From: an uncultured Clostridium sp.
Lineage (GTDB): Bacteria > Bacillota > Clostridia > Clostridiales > Clostridiaceae
Direction of reading: 5' to 3'
Length of the DNA: 64,000 bases
NCBI GenBank assembly: GCA_900548455.1
Contig: URKQ01000006.1
Span: forward strand, 62,001 to 126,000
The translations under genes and the position numbers were made by a program. Under the pieces are notes generated by a model. It saw nothing but the letters and a program-made list of their open reading frames with translations. It did no database searches and was not told where the DNA came from. This document shows positions 42,886 to 51,079 of the stretch, one piece after another; positions within the stretch are counted from its first letter, which is position 1; each line of letters starts with the position of its first letter.

Positions 42886-44157
42886 ATGTTTTATTATACT
42901 TATAGAGATTCACTATTTATTAGCATTGAAGATCAAAACAATGATTTATTTACTTCTGTTACAGAAGAATATTGTAAAACCTATAAAGGATATATATATG
43001 TATTAACAAAAATGAACTCTAAATTTTCTAGAAGATCCTTTATTATAAACCATCCCTCCTTGCTATTTGCAAAGGAAGAAAGTATAGATCTGCTTTCTAT
43101 AAATAATAAGTGCAGCTATTCCTATCCTCAATGGTTAATTAACGCAATAAATGAAGAAAGAGTTCTATCTTTAAATACAAATTATTTCAACTATCTTGAA
43201 GTATTAAATAATAATCCTTCAAAGAAAAAGTGGAATGTAAATGTAGTTGGACTTGGTGATGTTGGTGCCACTCTATTAACAGGATTAAAACTTCTAGGAA
43301 ATGACTGCATCGAAACTTTAGGAATTTTTGATTTAGATAAAAATAAAGTAGAGCGACTTAACTTTGAACTTAACCAAATTTTATCTTGTGACGGAAAAGA
43401 AAATTCAATGAAAATTATTCCTATTAAAGAAAAGAATCTATTTAATTGCGATATGTTTGTCTTCTGTGTTTCTGTTGGAATTCCACCAATAGGAAAAGAA
43501 GATGTTGATGTTAGGCTTGTTCAATTTGAAGGTAACAGAAAAGTTCTTAAACATTATGGGACACTTGCAAGAAATTCAAATTATAAAGGGATATTTGCTG
43601 TAGTTTCTGATCCTGTAGATTTATTATGTATGTCCCTTTTTGAAGACACAAATAAAGATTGTAATAATAATTGGGATTTTAAAGGGCTAGCTCCAGAACA
43701 AATTAAAGGTTATGGCCTTGGCGTAATGAATGCTAGAGCTGTTTATTACAGCTCTTTAAGAGAAGACACTAAATCCTATATTAAAGAAGGTAGAGCCTTT
43801 GGTCCTCATGGTGAAGGTCTTATAATTGCAAATAGCATTGAAAATTATGATGATGAAATTTCTGATTACTTAACCCAAAAAACTAAATCAGCTAATTTAG
43901 ATGTTAGAGCAACAGGCTTTAAACCATATATCGCACCTTCTCTATCTTCTGGTGCCCTTAGCCTCATTGATACAATAAAGGGGAACTACCATTATTCTGC
44001 AAATTTTATTAATGGCGTATATATGGGCTCTAAAAACAAATTAATTCATGGATGTACAGAAAACGAACTTCTAACTCTTCCTAATGAACTAATATGTAAA
44101 CTACACAATACATTTGATCTCTTAAAATCAGTATATGCTAATTCAAACAATACTTAA
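42886..44157 (+). CDS. Lactate/malate-dehydrogenase-like NAD-binding protein
   Basis: This encodes 423 residues. About 1-110 is an N-terminal domain I do not recognise. From about residue 115 a Rossmann fold begins (WNVNVVGLGDVGATLLTGLKLLG), with LGIFDLDKNKVERLNFELNQI as the second strand and its acidic residue. CVSVGIPPIGKEDVDVR and FAVVSDPVDLLCM correspond to the LDH/MDH loop and 'vxNPvd' strand, and AFGPHGEGLIIANS is near where LDH has its catalytic His. It should be an NAD(P)-dependent 2-hydroxyacid-type dehydrogenase of unknown substrate. It starts 13 nt after the giant gene, so it is co-transcribed. Confidence 0.8.
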   Translation: MFYYTYRDSLFISIEDQNNDLFTSVTEEYCKTYKGYIYVLTKMNSKFSRRSFIINHPSLLFAKEESIDLLSINNKCSYSYPQWLINAINEERVLSLNTNYFNYLEVLNNNPSKKKWNVNVVGLGDVGATLLTGLKLLGNDCIETLGIFDLDKNKVERLNFELNQILSCDGKENSMKIIPIKEKNLFNCDMFVFCVSVGIPPIGKEDVDVRLVQFEGNRKVLKHYGTLARNSNYKGIFAVVSDPVDLLCMSLFEDTNKDCNNNWDFKGLAPEQIKGYGLGVMNARAVYYSSLREDTKSYIKEGRAFGPHGEGLIIANSIENYDDEISDYLTQKTKSANLDVRATGFKPYIAPSLSSGALSLIDTIKGNYHYSANFINGVYMGSKNKLIHGCTENELLTLPNELICKLHNTFDLLKSVYANSNNT

Positions 44158-44197
44158 GGCTTTGTATCAATTAATATTTATTTAGTTAGGAGGATCT

Positions 44198-45250
44198 ATG
44201 GAAAAATTATATTTAATCTCACCTAATAAAAAAATTAATAATACATTAAAAAATATGATTGAATTTAGTACTAATGGATATCCTTTAGAAATTATTAGAA
44301 CTGTAGCTCAGGCCAAGGATTTATCTAATAAAAAACTGCTATTTGTAGCTGAGTCTAGCGTTATAGGCTATGATTTACCTATGATTAACTTTCTATGGAA
44401 AGTATATAATAAAAACAACAATGCCTTTGAAGGCTCTACTGGTGCTCTTTTAATTAGTAGTGTGGACGAAGAAGGTACTAAACGATTAGGACAAGATATT
44501 ATATATATTGCCAATAATATGGGGTGCTCTTTTATAGGTCATCCCATGATAGAAGCCATAGACTCACTTAAAAACTTTTTAACTTGGCAAAAAACTATAA
44601 AGAAGCCTTTAGCTGAAATTGCATACACCTTAAGTTCTAGACTTGTAATGCGATTAATGGAGGATTCACCAAAACCTACTAGTGGAGGAAAATTACTAGT
44701 TCTTTATTCCATGCCTCATAAAACATCTAATACCCTGGATTTATGGCATATGGTATCTTCCCATTTAGATAACTATAAAATAAAAGAAGTTCAAATTGAA
44801 AGCGGTCAAGTTCTTGATTGCGTTGGTTGTCCTTATAAGATATGTATGCATTATGGTAAAAATCAAGGTTGTTTTTACGGTGGAATCATGACTAAAGATA
44901 TAATTCCTGCCATTAAAGAAAGTGATGCCATAGTTTGGTTATGTCCTAATTATAACGATGCCATATCTGCTAACTTAACTGCAGTAATTAATCGTATTAC
45001 TGCATTATACAGACAAATGACTTTCTATAACAAATCAATATTCGCAGTTATTGTATCTGGAAATTCAGGTAGTGATTCTATAGCAAAACAATTAATTGGA
45101 GCCCTTAATATTAACAAAGGCTTTAGATTACCAGCTTATTTTTCTATTAGAGCTCTAGCTAACGATCCAAGGTCTATTTTACAAGAAGATAATATTTTTG
45201 AAAAAAGCAAAGACTTCAGTGACGTAATCAAAAAGAATGTAAGGGTGTAG
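44198..45250 (+). CDS. Flavodoxin-fold NAD(P)H-dependent oxidoreductase with N-terminal extension
   Basis: This encodes 350 residues. About 1-150 forms an additional alpha/beta domain of unknown role. About 165-345 is a flavodoxin-like FMN reductase domain: KLLVLYSMPHKTSNTLDLWHMV is the phosphate-binding first strand, VWLCPNYNDAISANLTAVINRI the second FMN loop and VIVSGNSGSDSIAKQ the third. A cysteine cluster (CVGCPYKICMHYGKNQGC) sits where this family carries Cys motifs. It is third in the operon, 40 nt after the dehydrogenase, with AGGAGG before the ATG. The substrate is unknown. Confidence 0.8.
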   Translation: MEKLYLISPNKKINNTLKNMIEFSTNGYPLEIIRTVAQAKDLSNKKLLFVAESSVIGYDLPMINFLWKVYNKNNNAFEGSTGALLISSVDEEGTKRLGQDIIYIANNMGCSFIGHPMIEAIDSLKNFLTWQKTIKKPLAEIAYTLSSRLVMRLMEDSPKPTSGGKLLVLYSMPHKTSNTLDLWHMVSSHLDNYKIKEVQIESGQVLDCVGCPYKICMHYGKNQGCFYGGIMTKDIIPAIKESDAIVWLCPNYNDAISANLTAVINRITALYRQMTFYNKSIFAVIVSGNSGSDSIAKQLIGALNINKGFRLPAYFSIRALANDPRSILQEDNIFEKSKDFSDVIKKNVRV

Positions 45251-45271
45251 AATTTTCTACACCCTTACATT
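45236..45271 (+). terminator. Terminator of the three-gene operon
   Basis: Perfect 17-bp arms (45236-45252 and 45255-45271) overlap the stop codon of the flavoprotein gene, followed by T-rich DNA. Confidence 0.87.
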
Positions 45272-45301
45272 TTATAACTTCATTTTACTACAAAACCTAT
45301 A

Positions 45302-45607
45302 TTACTTCTCTAAATCATAGGACCAGTTATCAATACTCTTCAAATTATATACATTAGCATAATTTAAAAATTCTAAGATAGTTCCTACTTTACTGCTTCT
45401 ATTCCCACTATAGCAGTAAACGCAAATAGGACTGTCACTATCTTCTACTAAATCCTCAATTTCATGGGAAACTTGGCTCATAGACATATTATGTGCTCCT
45501 TTAATATGTCCTTTTTTATAGTCTTCCTCTTCTCTTAAATCAATTATCACAACATCTTCACCTTGATCTAATTTTTCTTTTAATTCTTTACCAGTAATAA
45601 TACTCAT
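45302..45607 (-). CDS. Rhodanese-domain sulfurtransferase
   Basis: This encodes a 101-residue single rhodanese domain. The active-site loop is VYCYSGNRSSK, with the catalytic cysteine first in CYSGNR; VVIDLREEEDYKKGHIKGAHN is the domain's CH2A-type signature. It should move sulfane sulfur between thiols in the cytosol. It begins 1 nt after the stop of the AI-2E transporter gene upstream on the same strand, so they are co-transcribed. No dedicated sulfur pathway genes are near. Confidence 0.93.
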   Translation of the reverse strand: MSIITGKELKEKLDQGEDVVIIDLREEEDYKKGHIKGAHNMSMSQVSHEIEDLVEDSDSPICVYCYSGNRSSKVGTILEFLNYANVYNLKSIDNWSYDLEK

Positions 45608-45608
45608 T

Positions 45609-46823
45609 TTACTCCTCCTGCTTTACTTGTTGTTTATTAATCTTTCTTTTCTCATAAAATCTATGCATGTATACACTAAAAATTGCAGCTATTGGAACGG
45701 CTACTATCATACCAAACATACCTCCGTAACCCCCTCCAATTGTTAGTGCAATCAATGTCCAAACAGCTGGAAGTCCTACATTTCCTCCTACGATTTTAGG
45801 TTGTATTATATTTCCGTCAACTTGTTGATATAAAATAAGTAATACAAATCCCCACACTCCAACAGTTATACTAGAAAATAACCCTAGTATAAATGCAGCC
45901 ACGGCACCTATAGCAGGTCCAATATAAGGAATCACATTAGCTATACCAGCAATTACTCCTACTAGGATAGCAAATGGATGCTTAATAATTAACATTAGAA
46001 TAGATGATACAATTCCAACAATCAATGCATCAAGAAGAACTCCTTTTGCAAAACCTCCAACTACTTCATCTAAATCAACAATAAACTGTTTAACTATCCT
46101 ACCAAATTTACCTGGCATCACTACAGCTCCAAATTTTTTTATAGTATTAAATAACATTTCCTTATCCTTAAGAAAATAAAAAGCAAATATAATACTTAAA
46201 ACAAAATCTATTAAAAATGAACCTATACTTTGTATACTATTTGTCAATATATTTATTATTTCTTCACCAGCAATGGCAAAAACAGATGTTATCTTATTTA
46301 CATATTCACTAACCTTCTGATAATCAATATTTAAGCTAGCAAAATAAGTGTTTAATTTACCTATTCCATTTCTAACAACAGATTCATACTGTGGAATATT
46401 GTTCATTAAGGCTTTTCCACTTTCCATTAGTGGCGGTATAATAAAGTTAAAAATTAAAACCACGGACAAAATGATTATTAAAAACACTATGATAACACTA
46501 ACTAGTCTATATATCCAATTATACTTATCATTACTCTCATCTTTAACAAGCTTGTACTTAATTAATAATTTCTTTAATAGTCTTTCAATTCTACATACTG
46601 GTGGAAAGAGTAAATAAGCTAATATGCTTCCTACTATAATAGGTCTTATTACTCTAAAAAATCCCCCTATTGCATCTTTTACCACTATTATGTATGTCCC
46701 ACTTCTACTTACAATTTCATAAGCAAAAAATAATGCAATTCCTACTAAAACAACTAAAACTCCTATGCTTATATACTTTTTATCAATATCTAATTTCTTA
46801 TCAATTCTAAACCGCTTCCACAT
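45609..46823 (-). CDS. AI-2E-family transporter (PerM/YtvI type)
   Basis: This 404-residue membrane protein has seven to eight hydrophobic segments: a first pair near residues 18-70 (YISIGVLVVLVGIALFFAY), then a large extracytoplasmic loop around 120-190. The C-terminal block IANVIPYIGPAIGAVAAFILG is the family signature, with VGLPAVWTLIALTIGGG after it. Family members export AI-2 or act as sodium antiporters, and the substrate here is unknown. GGAGG precedes the ATG. It forms an operon with the rhodanese gene. Confidence 0.92.
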   Translation of the reverse strand: MWKRFRIDKKLDIDKKYISIGVLVVLVGIALFFAYEIVSRSGTYIIVVKDAIGGFFRVIRPIIVGSILAYLLFPPVCRIERLLKKLLIKYKLVKDESNDKYNWIYRLVSVIIVFLIIILSVVLIFNFIIPPLMESGKALMNNIPQYESVVRNGIGKLNTYFASLNIDYQKVSEYVNKITSVFAIAGEEIINILTNSIQSIGSFLIDFVLSIIFAFYFLKDKEMLFNTIKKFGAVVMPGKFGRIVKQFIVDLDEVVGGFAKGVLLDALIVGIVSSILMLIIKHPFAILVGVIAGIANVIPYIGPAIGAVAAFILGLFSSITVGVWGFVLLILYQQVDGNIIQPKIVGGNVGLPAVWTLIALTIGGGYGGMFGMIVAVPIAAIFSVYMHRFYEKRKINKQQVKQEE

Positions 46824-46980
46824 TATATTTACATTCCTCCGTTATAAACTACTATCATATAAATTCATCCATTATGATTAACATTATTATATATCTAATA
46901 ATAACTTAAATCTACCACAAGAAAACCATACTGTGACACTTTATTTTAATTATTAACAATTTTAATATTTTATTTCAAAA

Positions 46981-47015
46981 AAAGCTATTGTTTTATATTT
47001 TTTAACAATAGCTTT
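46981..47015 (-). terminator. Terminator of the SpoVAF-like gene
   Basis: Perfect 12-bp arms AAAGCTATTGTT and AACAATAGCTTT lie downstream of the germination gene on the minus strand. Confidence 0.83.
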
Positions 47016-47023
47016 AATATTAT

Positions 47024-48445
47024 TTATCCTTCTTCTTCACTTTTATGTCTCAAGGATTTTCTTAAAAAAATCCCTTTAAGCTCTTTACCGTTGAATGGAA
47101 TTAGAGGATATAGATATCCTCTACCTTCAAGGGTTTTATTTGATGCTATTATTGCAATTATAATTATAATTCCAATAATATATCCCCATTTTCCTAATGC
47201 CCAAGTAGATATCAATAATAATATTCTACAAAACTTTATTGCATACCCTAATTCTATATTAGGGTGAGTGAAACTTCCTACTGCTATGATAGCCATATAT
47301 AGTATAGTATCTGGTACAAACCAACCCGACTTTACTGCAAAATCTCCTAAAATTAATCCTCCTATAATTCCTAATGAAGTTCCTAATGAACTTGGTGTAT
47401 TTAAAGATGCCATTTTTAGTGCATCAATACCTACCTCTAAAAGTAAAAACTGTATAATGAGTGGTACAGAATTCATCTCCGACACTGCTAACACAGCAAG
47501 TGCATCAGGCAACTTATCAACATTTTGCATTAGTAAAAGCCATGTAGGCGTTAATAATAGCGTTGTTAAAACTACTAAAACTCTAATAAATCTTAAATAG
47601 AATCCTGTTATTGGTGGATAATAAAAATCTTCAATTTCTTGTACAAAACTAAAAAATGAATAAGGCATAACAATTACACTAGGACTATTATCAACAATGA
47701 CTACAATACTTCCCTCTAAAATTTGCGCCGCTGCTACATCTGGTCTTTCAGTATATTTTACCTTAGGAAATGGATTAAAAAACTTATGTTTTACTAATCC
47801 TTCAATTAAACTTTCTTGACTCATAGTAAGAGCTTCAACTTCTAAACTAGATATTCTTCTTTTTATTTGCTTTAATAAATTTTCATCTTCAATTCCATCA
47901 ATATATCCTATAGCTACATCTGTCTTGGACCTACTTCCAACGGAAAGCATTTCAAAAGTTAACCTAGGATCTCTAATTCTTCTTCTTATTAGTGCAGTAT
48001 TAAATACAATTGTCTCTACAAAACCATCTCTAGAACCTCTTGTAACCTTTTCCTTATCTGGTTCTCCTGTATTTCTAGCCGGATATGTTCTTAAGTCCAT
48101 TACAATTGCATCTTCAAAACCATCAATTATCATTACTGTAGGACCAGATAGAACATTATCTATTATTTTATCGATATTATTTTCAATTGAAACTTCTACA
48201 TAGGGAATGTATTCACAGAAGTCTTTAGCCGTAGCCATTTTTTTAAAATCTTCAGGCTTAATTTTAAAAAAACATTCCATTATTTTTTCCATGACATCAT
48301 CTTTAACAAATCCATCAATAAAAAATAATGAGGTTTTTCTTCCACCGATTATTATGTTTCTATTAATTAAATCAAAACTCTTATCCACGTTTAATCTAGC
48401 TTTTATCTTTTGAATATTAACATCTACATCCTTTGTTATATTCAT
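47024..48445 (-). CDS. GerA-family spore germination protein, SpoVAF-like
   Basis: This encodes 473 residues. The hydrophilic N-terminal half carries YPARNTGEPDKEKVTRGSRD, then GFVETIVFNTALIRRRIRDP, and the C-terminal half has about five membrane helices (LRFIRVLVVLTTLLLTPTWL onward). This is the A-subunit architecture of GerA receptors. The YPAR/EPDKEK region is closest to the SpoVAF branch, linked to dipicolinate movement during germination. No B or C subunit genes are adjacent. I use the ATG at 48443-48445, with AAGGATG before it; the upstream GTG overlaps that site. Confidence 0.88.
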   Translation of the reverse strand: MNITKDVDVNIQKIKARLNVDKSFDLINRNIIIGGRKTSLFFIDGFVKDDVMEKIMECFFKIKPEDFKKMATAKDFCEYIPYVEVSIENNIDKIIDNVLSGPTVMIIDGFEDAIVMDLRTYPARNTGEPDKEKVTRGSRDGFVETIVFNTALIRRRIRDPRLTFEMLSVGSRSKTDVAIGYIDGIEDENLLKQIKRRISSLEVEALTMSQESLIEGLVKHKFFNPFPKVKYTERPDVAAAQILEGSIVVIVDNSPSVIVMPYSFFSFVQEIEDFYYPPITGFYLRFIRVLVVLTTLLLTPTWLLLMQNVDKLPDALAVLAVSEMNSVPLIIQFLLLEVGIDALKMASLNTPSSLGTSLGIIGGLILGDFAVKSGWFVPDTILYMAIIAVGSFTHPNIELGYAIKFCRILLLISTWALGKWGYIIGIIIIIAIIASNKTLEGRGYLYPLIPFNGKELKGIFLRKSLRHKSEEEG

Positions 48446-48633
48446 TTTTTTCACATCCTTTGCAAACTATATACAATACATAGGCTTAATTAAAATTAGT
48501 ATGCACTAATAAAGGATAATCTATTACTTCCTTACTTTTAATGAATTTTTAATTTGCAAAGTATATTATTTATAAATATAATATAACTTATGATGTGTTT
48601 AAATTTAGCTACATAATTAAAAGGAGATTTAAA

Positions 48634-49446
48634 ATGGATAGTTTTATGAATATTATAAAAGGAATGGTTATTGGCGTATCTAATGTTATACCTGGTGTAA
48701 GTGGTGGAACAATGGCCGTTGTCCTTGGAATTTACGACAAACTTATTTCAGCTATAAACAGTTTCTTTAAAGACTGGAAAAAAAGCATTTTTTTCCTTAT
48801 CCAAATTGGAATTGGAGCTGCTCTTGGTATAATTTTATTTAGCAAATTAATTACTACCCTTCTCGGTAACTACGAGCAACCAACAAAATTTTTCTTTATA
48901 GGACTTATTTTAGGTTCTTTCCCAATGCTATATAAAAGAGCAACTAAAGGTAAAGTAAACAAAGCAAATTTTATTTGGTTTTTTATTACTTTACTTCTAA
49001 TGATAGCTATGGCATTTGTTAGTCATGGCAATTCAAATGCTGCAATAATGACCACACTAACTTTCAAATCATTTATAAGTTTATTTGCCGCTGGTTTTAT
49101 AGCAGCTGCCGCAATGGTTTTACCTGGTGTAAGTGGTTCCTTAGTGCTTTTAATTCTTGGTCTTTACACAACATTTACTACAGCGATATCTGACTTTAAT
49201 ATTCCTTTACTTATTGTAATAGCACTTGGAGTAATTGTTGGAATTATAACCATGACAAAAATAATTGAGGCTTTACTTAGAAAGTTCCCTCAACCAACAT
49301 ATTTTGCTATATGTGGACTTATTTTAGGTTCTATTTTCCCTGTATACCCTGGCTTTACCTTTGGGATTGGTGGTATTATTTCAATTCTTACTTTTATTGC
49401 AGGATTTATAATAACCTATATTTTAGGCAAAAAAGAATCTATATAA
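48634..49446 (+). CDS. DUF368 polyprenyl-phosphate transporter
   Basis: This 270-residue protein has about eight membrane helices. Two copies of the family repeat are visible: NVIPGVSGGTMAVVLGIYDKLI near residue 15 and AMVLPGVSGSLVLLILGLYTTF near residue 160. DUF368 proteins were recently shown to recycle undecaprenyl phosphate across the membrane (PopT-type). The ATG at 48634-48636 follows AAAAGGAG; an upstream in-frame ATG 13 codons earlier lacks one. It is monocistronic, with a strong terminator behind it. Confidence 0.92.
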   Translation: MDSFMNIIKGMVIGVSNVIPGVSGGTMAVVLGIYDKLISAINSFFKDWKKSIFFLIQIGIGAALGIILFSKLITTLLGNYEQPTKFFFIGLILGSFPMLYKRATKGKVNKANFIWFFITLLLMIAMAFVSHGNSNAAIMTTLTFKSFISLFAAGFIAAAAMVLPGVSGSLVLLILGLYTTFTTAISDFNIPLLIVIALGVIVGIITMTKIIEALLRKFPQPTYFAICGLILGSIFPVYPGFTFGIGGIISILTFIAGFIITYILGKKESI

Positions 49447-49450
49447 AAAG

Positions 49451-49483
49451 AACAGCCCCCTGTCTAATAGACAGGGGGCTGTT
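49451..49483. terminator. Bidirectional terminator
   Basis: Perfect 15-bp G/C-rich arms AACAGCCCCCTGTCT and AGACAGGGGGCTGTT lie between convergent genes. Confidence 0.88.
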
Positions 49484-49509
49484 GAAGCTTTGGATAACAT
49501 TACTTCTCA

Positions 49510-50673
49510 CTACTTAAATGCTATTTCTAATATCTTATATATATCTTCTTCATATAAAGGTTTGAAAGTTCCCAAAGGTGCCTGCATAGCTGCATTTTTA
49601 GCAATAAACTTCAAGTCTTCATATTTAACACCCACTTCAGATAAAGTTATAGGGGCCCCTATTTCTTTGTAAAAGTCCCTTAATGATTCTATTCCGGCCA
49701 TCGCTCTTTCATCTTCTGATCCAGCTTCAATTCCAAATACATTTTTGGCTAACTTTGCAAATTTAGCTATATCTTCTTTATAAACATATTTCATCCATGC
49801 AGGCATTATTATTGCAAGCCCCCATCCGTGAGATATATCATTTAGTACTGAAAGTGAATGTTCAATTTCATGTGATGCCCAATCTCCTGCTCTACCCATT
49901 CCATTTAAGCCATTAAGAGCAAGGGTAGCTGCAAATGCTAATTCACATCTTGAATCATAATTTGAACTGTCCTGCAAAAGAACCTTAGTATGTTTTATTA
50001 TTGTTCTAATTATTCCCTCTGACAATTCATCTACCATATCAGTATTTTTTGTTCCACCATAATATAATTCAAAAACATGACTAATTGCATCTACAGCACC
50101 ATTTACTGTTTGCTTTTTAGGAAGTGAACCTTGAACTTTAGGATCTAATATAGAAACCTTTGGATAAGTATATTGAGAACCAAATGCCCACTTTTTCCCT
50201 TCAGCTTCATTGGTAATAACTCCACCTGAATTCATTTCTGATCCTGTAGCAGACAATGTTAAAACAGTAAAAAGTGGTAACGCTTTCTCCACTGATGCTG
50301 CACCTTCAAAAAAATCCCATACATTCCCATCATAGCAAGTCCCTGCTGCAATAGCTTTAGAAGAATCAACTACACTTCCTCCTCCTACTGCAAGAATAGC
50401 CTCAATCTTTTTTTCTTTACAAATTTTTATTCCTTCTTGAACTTTAGATAGTACTGGATTAGGTTTAACACCACTAAGCTCTACAAATTCTATATGGCTT
50501 TCTTTTAATGAATTTACAACCATGTCATAAACTCCATTTTTCTTTATTGATTCCTTTCCATATACCATAAGAACATTTTTAATTCCTTCCTTTTTTATAT
50601 GGTTACCTATGGAATTTATTGTTCCCTCTCCAAATACTAATTTTGTTGGATTATACAGTGTAAAATTTTTCAT
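49510..50673 (-). CDS. Iron-containing alcohol dehydrogenase (butanol dehydrogenase-like)
   Basis: This 387-residue group III alcohol dehydrogenase has the NAD(P)-binding LAVGGGSVVDSSKAIA near residue 95. The metal site is built from GAVDAISHVFE and the histidines in DWASHEIEHSLSVLNDISHGWG. LTLSATGSEMNSGGVITN is typical of the BdhA/YqhD branch, which reduces aldehydes such as butyraldehyde to alcohols with NADPH. The exact substrate is inferred. AAAGGAGG precedes the ATG. It stands alone, convergent to the DUF368 gene. Confidence 0.92.
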   Translation of the reverse strand: MKNFTLYNPTKLVFGEGTINSIGNHIKKEGIKNVLMVYGKESIKKNGVYDMVVNSLKESHIEFVELSGVKPNPVLSKVQEGIKICKEKKIEAILAVGGGSVVDSSKAIAAGTCYDGNVWDFFEGAASVEKALPLFTVLTLSATGSEMNSGGVITNEAEGKKWAFGSQYTYPKVSILDPKVQGSLPKKQTVNGAVDAISHVFELYYGGTKNTDMVDELSEGIIRTIIKHTKVLLQDSSNYDSRCELAFAATLALNGLNGMGRAGDWASHEIEHSLSVLNDISHGWGLAIIMPAWMKYVYKEDIAKFAKLAKNVFGIEAGSEDERAMAGIESLRDFYKEIGAPITLSEVGVKYEDLKFIAKNAAMQAPLGTFKPLYEEDIYKILEIAFK

Positions 50674-50827
50674 TTCATTTCCTCCTTTTAAAATAGTAGC
50701 CTTACCACTTTCTATATTAAATCTATCTTAAGATTTGTAAATAATCTCAGTTTTTTCACAAAGTCATGAATTATTTTAAACCTACATCGTATTAAATTAT
50801 AGAACCAAATTAAGGCAGGTGAAACTA

Positions 50828-51037
50828 TTGAGCATAAGAAATAGAATACCCACTATTATTTTGTTCCTATTAGGAGTAATTATTATATTTTGTGGTTGCA
50901 CTGATATTTCTTTATTTAAAAATACATCTAGATATGAACTTAACGAAACATTAAACTCATCAAATAAATCAGAATATATGAAACTAGATTCAAACAAAAA
51001 TAATATTCTAAACAAAGGTGTAAATAATTTGAATTAA
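50828..51037 (+). CDS. Small membrane-anchored or lipoprotein-like peptide, unknown
   Basis: This encodes 69 residues, starting at TTG (50828-50830) with AGGCAGGTG at fitting distance; an in-frame GTG inside that site would add three residues. One hydrophobic segment (IPTIILFLLGVIIIFCGC) ends in cysteines that resemble a poor lipobox. The remaining roughly 45 residues are polar and Asn/Ser/Lys-rich. It ends before a strong terminator, which supports transcription. Family not recognised. Confidence 0.52.
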   Translation: MSIRNRIPTIILFLLGVIIIFCGCTDISLFKNTSRYELNETLNSSNKSEYMKLDSNKNNILNKGVNNLN

Positions 51038-51039
51038 GT

Positions 51040-51066
51040 AGATTGTTGCAAAAATTGCAACAATCT
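51040..51066. terminator. Bidirectional terminator
   Basis: Perfect 12-bp arms AGATTGTTGCAA and TTGCAACAATCT are followed by TTTTT. Confidence 0.84.
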
Positions 51067-51079
51067 TTTTAATTACATT

